Below, one piece after another: positions 1 through 9,910 of a stretch of DNA of 64,000 bases (position 1 is the stretch's first letter; every line of letters begins with the position of its first letter). The DNA comes from Leeuwenhoekiella palythoae (lineage in GTDB: Bacteria; Bacteroidota; Bacteroidia; Flavobacteriales; Flavobacteriaceae). The stretch lies in contig NZ_FQXT01000001.1 in the NCBI RefSeq assembly GCF_900130045.1, forward strand, positions 725,014 to 789,013, written 5' to 3'. Both the position numbers and the translations under genes were made by a program. The notes under the pieces were generated by a model. That model searched no databases, was not told where the DNA came from, and saw only the letters and a program-made list of their open reading frames with translations.

Positions 1-2
1 GG

Positions 3-170
3 GCGGTATTCGGCGCTTGGGCATTAAGCTTTGGAGTATTTTATTTCATCTCGGTGCAGTATGATGTATTCTTATCCTTCCTAACCTTACCGGCCTGGAT
101 AAGCTGCGGAATCCTGTTTTTAATTTTCAGTAAATTTTATCAAACTAAAACTGCTCCGTTGAGTACGTAA
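3..170 (+). CDS. C-terminal end of a membrane protein, probably a transporter (partial)
   Basis: An open frame enters the window from the left and ends at a TAA at 168-170, leaving 55 residues. The translation is very hydrophobic and contains about two membrane-spanning stretches, the second followed by a short polar tail (KFYQTKTAPLST). This is how multi-spanning transporters often end. Its position directly before a pectin operon on the same strand, with a terminator in between, makes a sugar or uronate permease plausible. The family cannot be named from this fragment. Confidence 0.6.
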   Translation, partial: AVFGAWALSFGVFYFISVQYDVFLSFLTLPAWISCGILFLIFSKFYQTKTAPLST

Positions 171-268
171 ACTAGTAATCTTAGATAAACTCCTTCAGGT
201 CAAGCCTAGGAGTATTAAACCTTTTAACGCTGCCCTATAAAGCGTAAACAATAATTATTTGTGTGTGT

Positions 269-308
269 AAATGGTCGTCAAGCTCGCAACTGACGGCCAT
301 TTCTTTTT
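269..308 (+). terminator. Rho-independent terminator after the partial membrane protein gene
   Basis: A 12-bp stem (269-280 with 291-302, one G-T wobble) encloses a 10-base loop and runs into a T-rich tail at 301-308. It lies about 100 bp after the stop codon of the partial gene and before the GH28 gene, separating the two transcripts. Confidence 0.7.
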
Positions 309-321
309 AATAAAATAATAT

Positions 322-341
322 GGGACAGGTAGGGACAGGAT
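322..341 (+). promoter_or_regulatory. Direct repeat GGGACAGG x2, candidate regulator site of the GH28 operon
   Basis: GGGACAGG occurs at 322-329 and again at 332-339, exactly 10 bp apart, about 50 bp before the GH28 start codon. Similar ACAGG-type sites, each pointing toward its operon, lie before the GH106 operon and both SusC genes. This suggests a shared activator or repressor binding on one face of the helix. The motif role is inferred. Confidence 0.4.
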
Positions 342-391
342 GCTCCAAATCAATAAAACGTATATTTTACAGTTAATTTTACTTTTATTGC

Positions 392-1867
392 ATGATGAAC
401 ATAAATTCCACGCCCATACTTTCGCTAATTACGTGCTTAATGCTCTTTTCTTGTAAAGAGCCTAAGGCCTCTGAAAGTAAAACTTCAACACCTGAGTGGA
501 TCAGCGAAGTAGGCGCTGAGGAGATCGAATTCAATAAAAAAGTCTTCTATGTAAATGACTACGATGCCATTGCAGACGGAAGCGCATTAACTACTGCTGC
601 TATTCAAAAAGCGATTGATGCTGCAGCGGTAAACGGAGGCGGAACCGTCACGTTCAAACCGGGAACCTATCTAAGCGGTTCTATTTTTATCAAAGAAAAT
701 GTACATTTTAATATTCCTGAAGGGGTGAAAATTTTGGGTAGCGAGTCGATTGAAGATTACCCCGAGATCGATACGCGCGTTGCCGGTATCGAAATGAAAT
801 GGCCTGCCGCACTCATCAACGTTTTAGATCAAAAAAACGTAACAATTGATGGTGAAGGACAGGTGGACGGCCAGGGAAAAGTATATTGGGATTATTATTG
901 GAACTTACGCGAAGAATATGAACCCAAAGGTTTACGCTGGATCGTAGATTATGATGCCAAACGCCCACGTACCTTCTTACTTCAAAATGCTGAAAATGTT
1001 TTTCTAAAAGACCTCAACATCCAGCGCGCAGGTTTTTGGACGGTGCAAGTACTCTACTCTAACCATATCACAGTAGATGGCTTGACCATTCGCAACAACA
1101 TTGGCGGTCACGGCCCCAGTACCGATGGGATCGATATTGACAGCTCTAAGTATATTTTAGTGCAAAACTGCGATATCGATTGTAATGATGATAATTTTTG
1201 CTTGAAAGCAGGACGGGATTGGGACGGACTACGAGTTGATCGTCCTACCGAATATGTGGTGATTAGAGATTGTATCGCCCTTGCAGGATCTGGCTTAACG
1301 ACCATTGGTAGTGAGACAAGTGGTGATATTCGGCACGTATTTGTTTCTAATATTCAAGGAAAAGGAACCAAAACCGGACTCAAAATAAAATCAGCAACCA
1401 ATCGTGGCGGAACCGTAGAAGACATTCATATGCAAAATATCAAGATGGATAGCGTGGGGACTTTTATGGAAGTTTCGATGAACTGGAATCCTTCATACAG
1501 CTACTCCAAATTACCGGAGGGCTATGATTACGATTCCATCCCAAAACGCTGGAAAACCTTATTAGAAGAAGTTACTCCGCCCGAAAAAGGAATTCCAACA
1601 TTTAAAGATATTAGCATTTCAAACATTGAGGTTCAAGGTGCAAAACGCGCCATTTACGTCAACGGAATGGAAACGTCTACGGTTAATACTATTCAACTGA
1701 CAGATGTACATATTGCTGCACAAGAAGCCGGTCAAATAACGTACAGTAAAGATTGGACCCTTGACAATGTGAGTCTCAATATCGCCGATGGTTCTACGCT
1801 AACTATAGAAAATGCGCCGGCCGTTGAATTCCCTAATACCCTATATATCGCAAATGATGAAGATTAA
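392..1867 (+). CDS. GH28 family polygalacturonase-like lipoprotein
   Basis: This is a right-handed beta-helix glycoside hydrolase of family 28, whose members hydrolyse alpha-1,4 links to galacturonic acid in pectin, often as exo-enzymes on rhamnogalacturonan fragments. The N-terminus has a lipobox (LFSC, Cys21), so it is probably a membrane-anchored lipoprotein. The fold begins near residue 50 with the pectate-lyase-like motif NGGGTVTFKPGTY (81-93). The catalytic motifs STDGID (Asp245) and NDDNFCLKAG (Asp266/267) are present. The usual GHG motif with its histidine reads GSG at 299-301, which is atypical. It is the first gene of a forward pectin operon and overlaps or abuts the GH115 gene. ATG occurs at 392 and 395; either could be the start. 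Confidence 0.9.
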   Translation: MMNINSTPILSLITCLMLFSCKEPKASESKTSTPEWISEVGAEEIEFNKKVFYVNDYDAIADGSALTTAAIQKAIDAAAVNGGGTVTFKPGTYLSGSIFIKENVHFNIPEGVKILGSESIEDYPEIDTRVAGIEMKWPAALINVLDQKNVTIDGEGQVDGQGKVYWDYYWNLREEYEPKGLRWIVDYDAKRPRTFLLQNAENVFLKDLNIQRAGFWTVQVLYSNHITVDGLTIRNNIGGHGPSTDGIDIDSSKYILVQNCDIDCNDDNFCLKAGRDWDGLRVDRPTEYVVIRDCIALAGSGLTTIGSETSGDIRHVFVSNIQGKGTKTGLKIKSATNRGGTVEDIHMQNIKMDSVGTFMEVSMNWNPSYSYSKLPEGYDYDSIPKRWKTLLEEVTPPEKGIPTFKDISISNIEVQGAKRAIYVNGMETSTVNTIQLTDVHIAAQEAGQITYSKDWTLDNVSLNIADGSTLTIENAPAVEFPNTLYIANDED

Positions 1868-4379
1868 TATGAAATTGAACGTTCTACGCCACATTGCTTT
1901 TTCCCTCTGTATGTTGCAGATCACTGCCGCCCGTTCTCAAGCTACAAATCAGTTTGAGCTGGTAACAGATCGTCAAAAAGTGAGTATTGTTTATGATAAA
2001 GACGGAGTTGCACTTGATTCTATTGCTGCACATTTACTCGCTGAAGATATTGAACGCGTAAGTGGATATTTACCCACAGTCACCACAAACCAAAATGCTA
2101 TATCAGGCAACGCAATCGTTATCGGTAATCAAGCCTCTGATCTGATCCAAAGCTTTTCAAAAGTCAGTAAACCACAACAATTAGCTTGGGAAAGCTACAG
2201 CATCGAACTTATAAAACCGAAAAACGGCTCAATTACAAATGCTTTGCTTATTGCAGGTACAGATGCACGCGGAACCGCTTACGGCGTGTTTGACATTTCA
2301 GAAAAAATTGGCGTTTCTCCTTGGTACTGGTGGGCTGATGTAGTGCCAACCAAACAAAAAGAATTAACACTTGAGATCAATTCATTTCAGTCTAAAAGTC
2401 CGAAAGTGAAATACCGTGGTATTTTTCTTAACGATGAAGATTGGGGTTTACAACCTTGGGCAGCGCATACGTTTGAACCCGAAACCGGTGATATAGGTCC
2501 TAAAACCTACGCCAAGATCTTTGAATTGCTACTGCGCCTAAAAGCCAATGCCATCTGGCCGGCGATGCACCCCAGCACCAAAGCCTTTTTTCACTATCCG
2601 GGTAATCTGAAAATGGCTGAAAATTATGAGATCGTTTTAGGCTCTTCACACGCCGAGCCGATGCTGCGCAACAATGTTGACGAATGGGATCACGAGACGA
2701 TGGGTGATTTTAACTATTTCAGCAATAAAAAAGAAGTGCTCAAGTATTGGGAAGATCGCGTAGAAGAAGCTCAAAACGCCAACGGAATTTACACCGTGGG
2801 AATGCGTGGCGTACACGACAGCGGAATGGCGGGCGCAAAAAGCACAGAAGACGCGGCTAATATCCTCAATCAAATCATTCAGGATCAACGGAAACTTTTA
2901 CAAAAGCACGTTGGGAATCCAGACGAAATCCCTCAAGTATTTACTGTTTACAAGGAAGTGCTGGATCTCTATGAATATGGCCTCGAACTTCCGGAAGACA
3001 TCACCCTTATGTGGACCGACGACAACTATGGCTACATTCGCCGATTAAGTAACGCTGAAGAACGCCAACGCAGCGGCGGAAGTGGTGTATATTATCACGC
3101 CTCATACTGGGGAAGACCGCACGATTACCTCTGGTTGAGCACCACCCACCCGGCACTCATTAGAGAAGAACTGCTCAAAGCCTACGACACCGGCGCCGAC
3201 AAGATCTGGATTCTTAATGTAGGCGATCTTAAACCTGCAGAATACACTATGCAGTTCTTTATGGATCTCGCTTTTGATCCCGAATCCTTTAGAAAACCGG
3301 ATAGCTATAAACAACATATGACTGATTTCTACGAAGGAATCTTCGGAAGTGATCTAGGAGCCGAAATTAGCAGCCTGCGGGAAACCTATTATGACCTCGC
3401 CTGGCTCAGAAAACCTGAATTTATGGGGTGGAGTCAAACCGAACCTACGCGTCCCACACATTTGACAGAATTCAGTTTAGAAGAAGAAAATCCGCAGCGG
3501 CGTGCCGCTTATCGACAACTGGAACACAAAGTTCAGGAACTCACCAATAAAATAGATGATGCACAACAAGACGCTTGGTTTCAGCTTGTGACCTACCCTA
3601 TTTTGGGCGCTTCAGCAATGAATCATAAATATTTATATCGGGATTTAGCGAGTTTCAATGCGAAACAGAATCCAGAATTAATGCAAAACTATCAGGATTC
3701 CATCGCGCTAAAACAACAGCAGATTCAGGAGCTTACCAAAAAGTACAACACCCAGATCGCTGATGGAAAATGGAATAAAATGATGCACAGTGCGCCACGT
3801 AATTTACCGGTTTACAAAATACCGGATGCCGTACTTGCTGATGAAGAAGTAAATCGGAAATATTCAAAGCCCGTGATCTCAAGGAAGGTGGCTGACTTTT
3901 CTGATGCAGCAAATTTTAAAGAAGGCTTTCCGCAGGAATTAACAGGTTTAGGGTACTCTAAAACTGCATTACAACTCACGCCTGTTACTCAAAAAGCATA
4001 TTCAGCTACAGATTTTACAGGCAACCCCGTTTTGCATTATGATATAAATCTTGAGCAAAGTCTTGACAACGCTGTCCTTACGCTTACCGCTGTTCCCAAT
4101 CACCCAATCACGGGTGAGCAGCAGTTGCAAATTGGTGTTCAATGGGACGATCAAGCGATACAAATTATCGATTTTAAAACACAAGGAAGAAGCGCAGACT
4201 GGAAGACTAACGTCTTGCGTAATCAGGCACGCGCTTCAGTAAACCTTCAAAAACTCAATCCCGGAAAACATCAATTAAAACTAATTGTAATTGATCCCGG
4301 CGTACTGCCCGATTATTTCACGATTAGCGCAAAACACCAGCCTTTACCCTACACCTTTCAACCACAGGAAACACCTTAA
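1857..4379 (+). CDS. GH115 family alpha-glucuronidase-like protein
   Basis: Family GH115 enzymes remove (4-O-methyl-)glucuronic acid from polysaccharide side chains. The sequence shows the family signatures in order: GTDARGTAYGVFDISE, YRGIFLNDEDWGLQPW, LKANAIWPAMHP, YTVGMRGVHDSGM and WTDDNYGYIRRL. A C-terminal beta-sandwich follows, and the total of about 840 residues is usual for the family. The start is either 1857, overlapping the GH28 stop, or 1869, one base after it; both give an export signal ending near ARSQA. Periplasmic location is expected. In this operon the substrate is more likely a glucuronidated pectin or arabinogalactan side chain than xylan, which is an inference from neighbours. 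Confidence 0.9.
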   Translation: MKINMKLNVLRHIAFSLCMLQITAARSQATNQFELVTDRQKVSIVYDKDGVALDSIAAHLLAEDIERVSGYLPTVTTNQNAISGNAIVIGNQASDLIQSFSKVSKPQQLAWESYSIELIKPKNGSITNALLIAGTDARGTAYGVFDISEKIGVSPWYWWADVVPTKQKELTLEINSFQSKSPKVKYRGIFLNDEDWGLQPWAAHTFEPETGDIGPKTYAKIFELLLRLKANAIWPAMHPSTKAFFHYPGNLKMAENYEIVLGSSHAEPMLRNNVDEWDHETMGDFNYFSNKKEVLKYWEDRVEEAQNANGIYTVGMRGVHDSGMAGAKSTEDAANILNQIIQDQRKLLQKHVGNPDEIPQVFTVYKEVLDLYEYGLELPEDITLMWTDDNYGYIRRLSNAEERQRSGGSGVYYHASYWGRPHDYLWLSTTHPALIREELLKAYDTGADKIWILNVGDLKPAEYTMQFFMDLAFDPESFRKPDSYKQHMTDFYEGIFGSDLGAEISSLRETYYDLAWLRKPEFMGWSQTEPTRPTHLTEFSLEEENPQRRAAYRQLEHKVQELTNKIDDAQQDAWFQLVTYPILGASAMNHKYLYRDLASFNAKQNPELMQNYQDSIALKQQQIQELTKKYNTQIADGKWNKMMHSAPRNLPVYKIPDAVLADEEVNRKYSKPVISRKVADFSDAANFKEGFPQELTGLGYSKTALQLTPVTQKAYSATDFTGNPVLHYDINLEQSLDNAVLTLTAVPNHPITGEQQLQIGVQWDDQAIQIIDFKTQGRSADWKTNVLRNQARASVNLQKLNPGKHQLKLIVIDPGVLPDYFTISAKHQPLPYTFQPQETP

Positions 4380-4381
4380 CT

Positions 4382-6253
4382 ATGAGCTTTCAATTTAAAA
4401 AATATGGTCTAATCATTGTTTTACTCTGTCTATCTCAAGCCTGCATTGCACAACGTCTCATGGAGCACTTAGATCGTGGCGTGGTGGTCATTCCGCAAGA
4501 AGATCAGACTGCGGTAGTCAGCTGGCGGGTTTTAGGTACAGACCCTGACGAACTTCATTTTAATTTGTACCGCCAGACCGGCGAGGAAACACCTCAAAAA
4601 CTGAATACAGCATCTATTTCTGGCGGTACATTTTTTATTGATACTGATATAGATTGGTCTAAAAAAAACACCTGGTTTGTGACTTCGGTTTTAAACGGAA
4701 AAGAAATCAAAGAGCCCGGTACGTTCAGTATTGCGGCAAATGCCGAGCACAAACCTTATCTAAGTATTCCACTTCAAACTCCGGATGGCTACGCTCCCGG
4801 GGATGCCAGCACAGCAGACCTTGATGGAGACGGGCAATACGAGTTGGTTATTCACCAGATGGGAAGAGGGCACGACAACTCCCATCGCGGACTAACAGAC
4901 GACCCTATTTTTCAGGCCTACGAGTTGTCTGGCGAGCTATTATGGGAAATCAACCTCGGAAAAAACATTCGGGAAGGAGCACATTACACACAGTTTTTGG
5001 TTTACGATTTTGACAGCGATGGCAAAGCCGAAATGGTCTGCAAAACAGCAGACGGCACCACCGATGCATTAGGCAATGTCATAGGCGATCCTGAAGCTGA
5101 CTGGCGCGATACCGATGAAAAAAGTAGAACCTACGGCAAGATCCTAAAAGGCCCCGAATATCTCACCGTTTTTGACGGTCAAACCGGGAAAGCACTTGCC
5201 ACAACCGATTATATCGCACCGCGTGGTGACATCAGCAAATGGGGTGGTCACGGTGGAAACGGGGGCAATGACAATACCGGAAATCGCGTAGATCGCTTTA
5301 CCGCTTGTGTGGCCTATTTAGATGGGATTCATCCTAGTTTTGTGATGGGACGCGGTTATTATGGTCGCACCGTGCTTGCCGCTTTTGATTTTAAAAATAA
5401 CAAGATCAGTTCGCGCTGGGTATTTGATAGTGAGAACCGAGAAAATCCGTATTCAGGACAAGGAAATCATAACCTCTCGGTTGCAGATGCCGATGGCGAT
5501 GGTAAAGACGAGATCATCTTTGGCGCAATGGCTATTGATGATGACGGCACAGGAATGTATTCCACCGGTTTTAGACACGGTGACGCGATTCACGTAAGTG
5601 ATCTGGACCCCGATGTCCCCGGCTTAGAACGTTTTGGAATTCACGAGATCGAAAACGGAACGGAAGGTCCGGGAATTGCGCTCTTTTCTATAAAAGACGG
5701 AACCGTTTTATACACCGCCGAACCCAATCGCGATATTGGTCGTGGCGTAGCTGCCAATATAGACACCACCCGTGTAGGTGCGCAAATGTGGTGGCTGGGC
5801 TCCCACGACTTACACGACAACAAAGGAAAAGTAATTGGTAAAGCACCACGCTCTGCCAACTTCCTGATCTGGTGGGATGGCGATTTTAGCCGCGAACTTT
5901 TAGACCGTACCTACATTGCTAAATATGGAAAAGGAATGCTATTCAAGGCCGATGGTGCTACGTGGTCTAAAGGGAGTAAAGCGACACCTTCCTTAAGTGC
6001 TGATATTCTTGGGGATTGGCGTGAAGAATTACTCCTCCCAAGTAAAGAGGGTGACGAGATGCGCATCTACTCCACCACCATTCCTACCATGCAACGTATG
6101 TACACATTGATGCACGACCCGCAATACCGCTTGAGCATCGCTTGGCAAAATGTAGGCTACAATCAACCGCCGCATACCGGTTTTTATATGGGCTATGGAA
6201 TGAAAAAAGCTCCAAAACCCAATATAAAATTGATTCCGGAAACTATAGACTGA
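4382..6253 (+). CDS. PL11 family rhamnogalacturonan lyase
   Basis: This protein has the layout of polysaccharide lyase family 11: a signal peptide (cleavage near ACIAQ), an N-terminal domain beginning RLMEHLDRGVVVI, and a calcium-rich beta-propeller with repeated Asp-Gly motifs (DLDGDGQYE, DFDSDGKAE, DADGDGKDE) plus the WGGHGGNGGND motif. PL11 enzymes cut the GalA-Rha backbone of rhamnogalacturonan I by beta-elimination and leave an unsaturated uronic acid at the new non-reducing end. The GH105 in this locus would remove that sugar. The gene starts two bases after the GH115 stop, so they are cotranscribed. Its 623 residues match the family length. Confidence 0.95.
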   Translation: MSFQFKKYGLIIVLLCLSQACIAQRLMEHLDRGVVVIPQEDQTAVVSWRVLGTDPDELHFNLYRQTGEETPQKLNTASISGGTFFIDTDIDWSKKNTWFVTSVLNGKEIKEPGTFSIAANAEHKPYLSIPLQTPDGYAPGDASTADLDGDGQYELVIHQMGRGHDNSHRGLTDDPIFQAYELSGELLWEINLGKNIREGAHYTQFLVYDFDSDGKAEMVCKTADGTTDALGNVIGDPEADWRDTDEKSRTYGKILKGPEYLTVFDGQTGKALATTDYIAPRGDISKWGGHGGNGGNDNTGNRVDRFTACVAYLDGIHPSFVMGRGYYGRTVLAAFDFKNNKISSRWVFDSENRENPYSGQGNHNLSVADADGDGKDEIIFGAMAIDDDGTGMYSTGFRHGDAIHVSDLDPDVPGLERFGIHEIENGTEGPGIALFSIKDGTVLYTAEPNRDIGRGVAANIDTTRVGAQMWWLGSHDLHDNKGKVIGKAPRSANFLIWWDGDFSRELLDRTYIAKYGKGMLFKADGATWSKGSKATPSLSADILGDWREELLLPSKEGDEMRIYSTTIPTMQRMYTLMHDPQYRLSIAWQNVGYNQPPHTGFYMGYGMKKAPKPNIKLIPETID

Positions 6254-6258
6254 TCGAG

Positions 6259-9200
6259 ATGCACGCCAGTAACACCAAACGTTTTTTAAAACCACTCTTT
6301 ATTCTGTTTTTAATAGGCTTTACCTGGTCAGGACGTGGCCAGCAAAAACAGGAATATTGGCATAACAAACCAAGAACACTTCATTACAAACCGGAGGGGA
6401 ACAGTTTTGTTCTGGTTAATGGTTCTCGAAAATTCAATCGTGCTCTGTACGGTACCAATACCGGTTTTAGAGTAGAAACCGGTGACCTGCCGGAATTTGC
6501 ATTATACCTGCCCGGAATGGGTGGAAATTTCAAACTGGGAATATCTAAGGAAATAGAATCCAAATGGATCACTGAAGCCGACAGCATTACAACCAAATAC
6601 ATTCCCGGAATGATGGAGTACGAAATTCGTGATGCACTCTTAGGCAACGGATTTTTAAAACTTAGTGTTTTGGCTTCAGCAGAAACCGAAGGATTTCTTT
6701 TAAAGGTTGAAGAACATAATATTCCCAAGGCTGTTGCTCTTCATTGGCTTTTTGGCGGTGCCAGTGGAAAGAAATTCCATCGTGATGGCGATATTGGCGC
6801 AGACCCGGAGGCGGTATTTTATCTACAACCGGAATATACCCGGCACAATGCTTATGAACTCAAAGAAAATGGATTTAGGCTTAAGTTTAATTGGGATGCA
6901 AAAAGTCAGACCAATAAAAAAACACTGACCGCGTCTGTTCCTGAAGGACCTCTGAATTTAGGAAGTGCTCACGCTATTCAAAATCCCAATACTCTTCAAC
7001 GAGCTACATTAGATTCACTTCCTGTCATTTATGGCACGGTCGACAGATCTGCCGCGCAAACCTATTATTGGAACATTGAGCATACGATAAACGATACTTC
7101 TGATAAAGCATTAAGCAATGCTTCAGCCTTTAAAAAAGCAAGATTCAAAGCAGATACCTTAGCAAACAGAATTAAACTAAATACTCCTGATCCGTACCTC
7201 AATACCTTAGGTGGTGCGCTGGCTACAGGGGCAGATGCGATTTGGGAGGATCCCGCTTTTTTACACGGTGCCGTAGCCTGGCGGATGCACCTCAACGCAT
7301 GGCGTGGGGCCTATAATGCAGATTTGTTAGGTTGGCACGATCGCGCAAAAACCCATTTTAAAAGCTACGGAAATTCTCAAGTGCTCGAACCCGAACGTGG
7401 ACCCGTTGTCCTTGACAGCAGTCGTAATTTCGCCCGACAGAAAGAGGTTTTGGGTACGGCGATGTTCAGTAAAGGTTACATCAGCAGGCATCCCAACCGC
7501 AATGATCGGGCGCATCACTATGATATGAATCTGGTTTTTATAGACCAGCTCCTTACCTATTTCAACTGGAACAACGATCCCGAGTTTTTAGAGGAAATCT
7601 TTCCGGTAATCGAACGGCATTTGGCTTGGGAAAAGCGTAACTACGACACTAACGATGATGGTTTGTATGATGCATACGCGGCAATCTGGGCAAGTGACGC
7701 CTTGCAATACAGCGGCGGTGCAGTCACGTATACTTCGGCTTATAATTATCGCGCAAATACTTTAGCGGCAAAGCTAGCAGAGCGTCTGGGTAAAGATCCG
7801 CAAGCCTATTTAGATGAAGCCGAAAAGATAAAAACAGCCATTCAGCAAAAATTATGGCTTCCAGATCAAGGGGTGTATGCCGAATACCAAGATGCTTTGG
7901 GCAATCAATTACTTCACACGTCTCCCGGAATTTGGACGGTGTATCACGTCATCGATAAAGCAGTGCCTGATGCATTTCAGCAGCAGCAAGCCTTACATTA
8001 TATTCAAAAGCAAATTCCGCATATTCCGGTGCAGGCCGAAGGACTTCCATACGAAGATCTCGAATTGATTTCCACCACAAACTGGCAACCCTACACCTGG
8101 TCTGTAAACAATGTAGCACTTGCTGAAAACCTCAACACTGCACTGGCCTTCTGGCAGGGTGGGAATCCCGAAGCAGGTTATAAACTTTTTGAAAGCGCTT
8201 TGGTGGAGAGTATGTATTTGGGCGCATCACCGGGTGGCTTTCAGCAGTTATCCTTTTATGATGCGATTCGAGGGGAATTGTATCGGGATTTTGCCGACCC
8301 GATCGGTGTAGCTTCCCGGGCTTTGGTAGAAGGACTTTTTGGTATTCAACCCAATCTTTTGGAACACAAACTAAAAATCAAGCCGGGTTTTCCTGAAGAC
8401 TGGGATCACGCCAGCCTCAATCTTCCTGACCTTGATGTTGCTTTCAAAAAAACCGAAAATACCACAACCTACACAATTGCTAATAAGTTTAAAACCGATG
8501 TAGATCTGGAGCTGGAATTGAGCCTCAATACCACCGCTATCAAAGCGGTTTTAGTCAATGGAAATTCGGTGAATTATCAACTGGTCGCTGAGGCCATTGG
8601 TAAACCGAAAATTTTAATTCCGGCGGGGACTCATAAAAACTATACGATTCAGGTCACTACTGAAGGCACTACGCCTGAAAAACTTCAAAGCAACGCTTTT
8701 TATACGCAAGGAGCAGCTTTTGAACTCAAATCAAATAAAGCAGAACTCCTCGAGCTCAAAGATCCTCAAGGCATTCTGTCTGACACAGCGCTTTCTACGG
8801 AAAAACTTTCAGGAAACATTACCGCTACAACCGGACACAAAATGCTTTTTGTAAAGCTGAAACAGAACGACATGACATGGTGGCAACCGATAGAAATTGA
8901 AATAAAATCAAAATTTCAAATCCTATCTACACAACTGGAAAACGACCATTTGGCGATAACCATTCAAAATAATACCGATGCACAGATTTCCGGTGATTTA
9001 GAGATCAACCATACAGCTGCGCAACAGATAAGTTTCAAAGCTAGAGAATCAGCAACCATAATATTGGCACTGGCGGAATGCTTTCCGGGAACAAACCTGC
9101 TTGAGCTGCGCTTTGCTTCGGGAGAAAAAATTCAGCTGCCATTTACCAATTGGGATATTCCAAACTCCAGCAGAAAGCAGCAATCGATGCCAAACATCAG

Positions 9201-9906
9201 TAGCTTTTTTAATGCACGGGTAGACGAAGTATTTCAGCAGCAGTATTTGAGTCCGCGCCCCCAATCTCCTACCCTGCAACTCCCTACTACCGGCGTTGGC
9301 AATTGGTGTTATCCCAATGTCGCTGAGGATATTCATCTGGATGATAGCGGACTTCGCAAGGCTTCCAAATCCGGAGTTCTTGAGGGATCTAATGAAATCC
9401 TTTACGCAACATCTTCAGAAGAAAATGCGCTCAATATTGCATTCGCCTCAAAATGGGACAACTATCCCGATTCGATCACTATTCCGCTTAGAGGCAAGGC
9501 ATCCCACGCGTATTTGATGATGGCAGGAACCACCAACCCGATGCAAACCCAACTGGTAAATGGCACAGTAACTGTCACCTATACTGATGGAACTACCACA
9601 GTTTTAGAACTTAAAAACCCTGAAAACTGGTGGCCTATCGAGCAGGATTATTTTACCGATGGCTATGCGTTTACCACCGGTGCGCCCAAACCACCTCGGG
9701 TGATTTTTAAAAATGGCGAGATTAAACGCGATTTTAAGGACTATATCAACATTCACGGCTTTACCAATTACGGAATCGATGGTGGCGCAGGAACGATTCT
9801 CGACCTTCCGCTCAACCCACAAAAAACACTAGAAAAACTAACGCTCGAAGCGCAGGCGAATGATGTGATCATCGGGCTGATGAGTATCACATTATTGAAA
9901 CCATAA
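6259..9906 (+). CDS. DUF4450 domain protein, predicted (alpha/alpha)6 glycosidase
   Basis: The open frame extends upstream into the PL11 gene, but ATG at 6259 gives an export signal (FILFLIGFTWSGRGQQ) five bases after the PL11 stop, so I place the start there (1215 residues). The N-terminal part (LHYKPEGNSFVLVNGSRKFN, ALYGTNTGFRVE, LYLPGMGGN) is typical of DUF4450 proteins of Bacteroidota. The middle, around residues 330-720, resembles six-hairpin glycosidases (GADAIWEDPAFLHGAVAWRM, YDTNDDGLYDAYAAIWASD). The C-terminal third is a beta-sandwich. DUF4450 proteins often sit in pectin loci; the bond cleaved is not known to me. Periplasmic location is likely. Confidence 0.8.
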   Translation: MHASNTKRFLKPLFILFLIGFTWSGRGQQKQEYWHNKPRTLHYKPEGNSFVLVNGSRKFNRALYGTNTGFRVETGDLPEFALYLPGMGGNFKLGISKEIESKWITEADSITTKYIPGMMEYEIRDALLGNGFLKLSVLASAETEGFLLKVEEHNIPKAVALHWLFGGASGKKFHRDGDIGADPEAVFYLQPEYTRHNAYELKENGFRLKFNWDAKSQTNKKTLTASVPEGPLNLGSAHAIQNPNTLQRATLDSLPVIYGTVDRSAAQTYYWNIEHTINDTSDKALSNASAFKKARFKADTLANRIKLNTPDPYLNTLGGALATGADAIWEDPAFLHGAVAWRMHLNAWRGAYNADLLGWHDRAKTHFKSYGNSQVLEPERGPVVLDSSRNFARQKEVLGTAMFSKGYISRHPNRNDRAHHYDMNLVFIDQLLTYFNWNNDPEFLEEIFPVIERHLAWEKRNYDTNDDGLYDAYAAIWASDALQYSGGAVTYTSAYNYRANTLAAKLAERLGKDPQAYLDEAEKIKTAIQQKLWLPDQGVYAEYQDALGNQLLHTSPGIWTVYHVIDKAVPDAFQQQQALHYIQKQIPHIPVQAEGLPYEDLELISTTNWQPYTWSVNNVALAENLNTALAFWQGGNPEAGYKLFESALVESMYLGASPGGFQQLSFYDAIRGELYRDFADPIGVASRALVEGLFGIQPNLLEHKLKIKPGFPEDWDHASLNLPDLDVAFKKTENTTTYTIANKFKTDVDLELELSLNTTAIKAVLVNGNSVNYQLVAEAIGKPKILIPAGTHKNYTIQVTTEGTTPEKLQSNAFYTQGAAFELKSNKAELLELKDPQGILSDTALSTEKLSGNITATTGHKMLFVKLKQNDMTWWQPIEIEIKSKFQILSTQLENDHLAITIQNNTDAQISGDLEINHTAAQQISFKARESATIILALAECFPGTNLLELRFASGEKIQLPFTNWDIPNSSRKQQSMPNISSFFNARVDEVFQQQYLSPRPQSPTLQLPTTGVGNWCYPNVAEDIHLDDSGLRKASKSGVLEGSNEILYATSSEENALNIAFASKWDNYPDSITIPLRGKASHAYLMMAGTTNPMQTQLVNGTVTVTYTDGTTTVLELKNPENWWPIEQDYFTDGYAFTTGAPKPPRVIFKNGEIKRDFKDYINIHGFTNYGIDGGAGTILDLPLNPQKTLEKLTLEAQANDVIIGLMSITLLKP

Positions 9907-9910
9907 GAAA

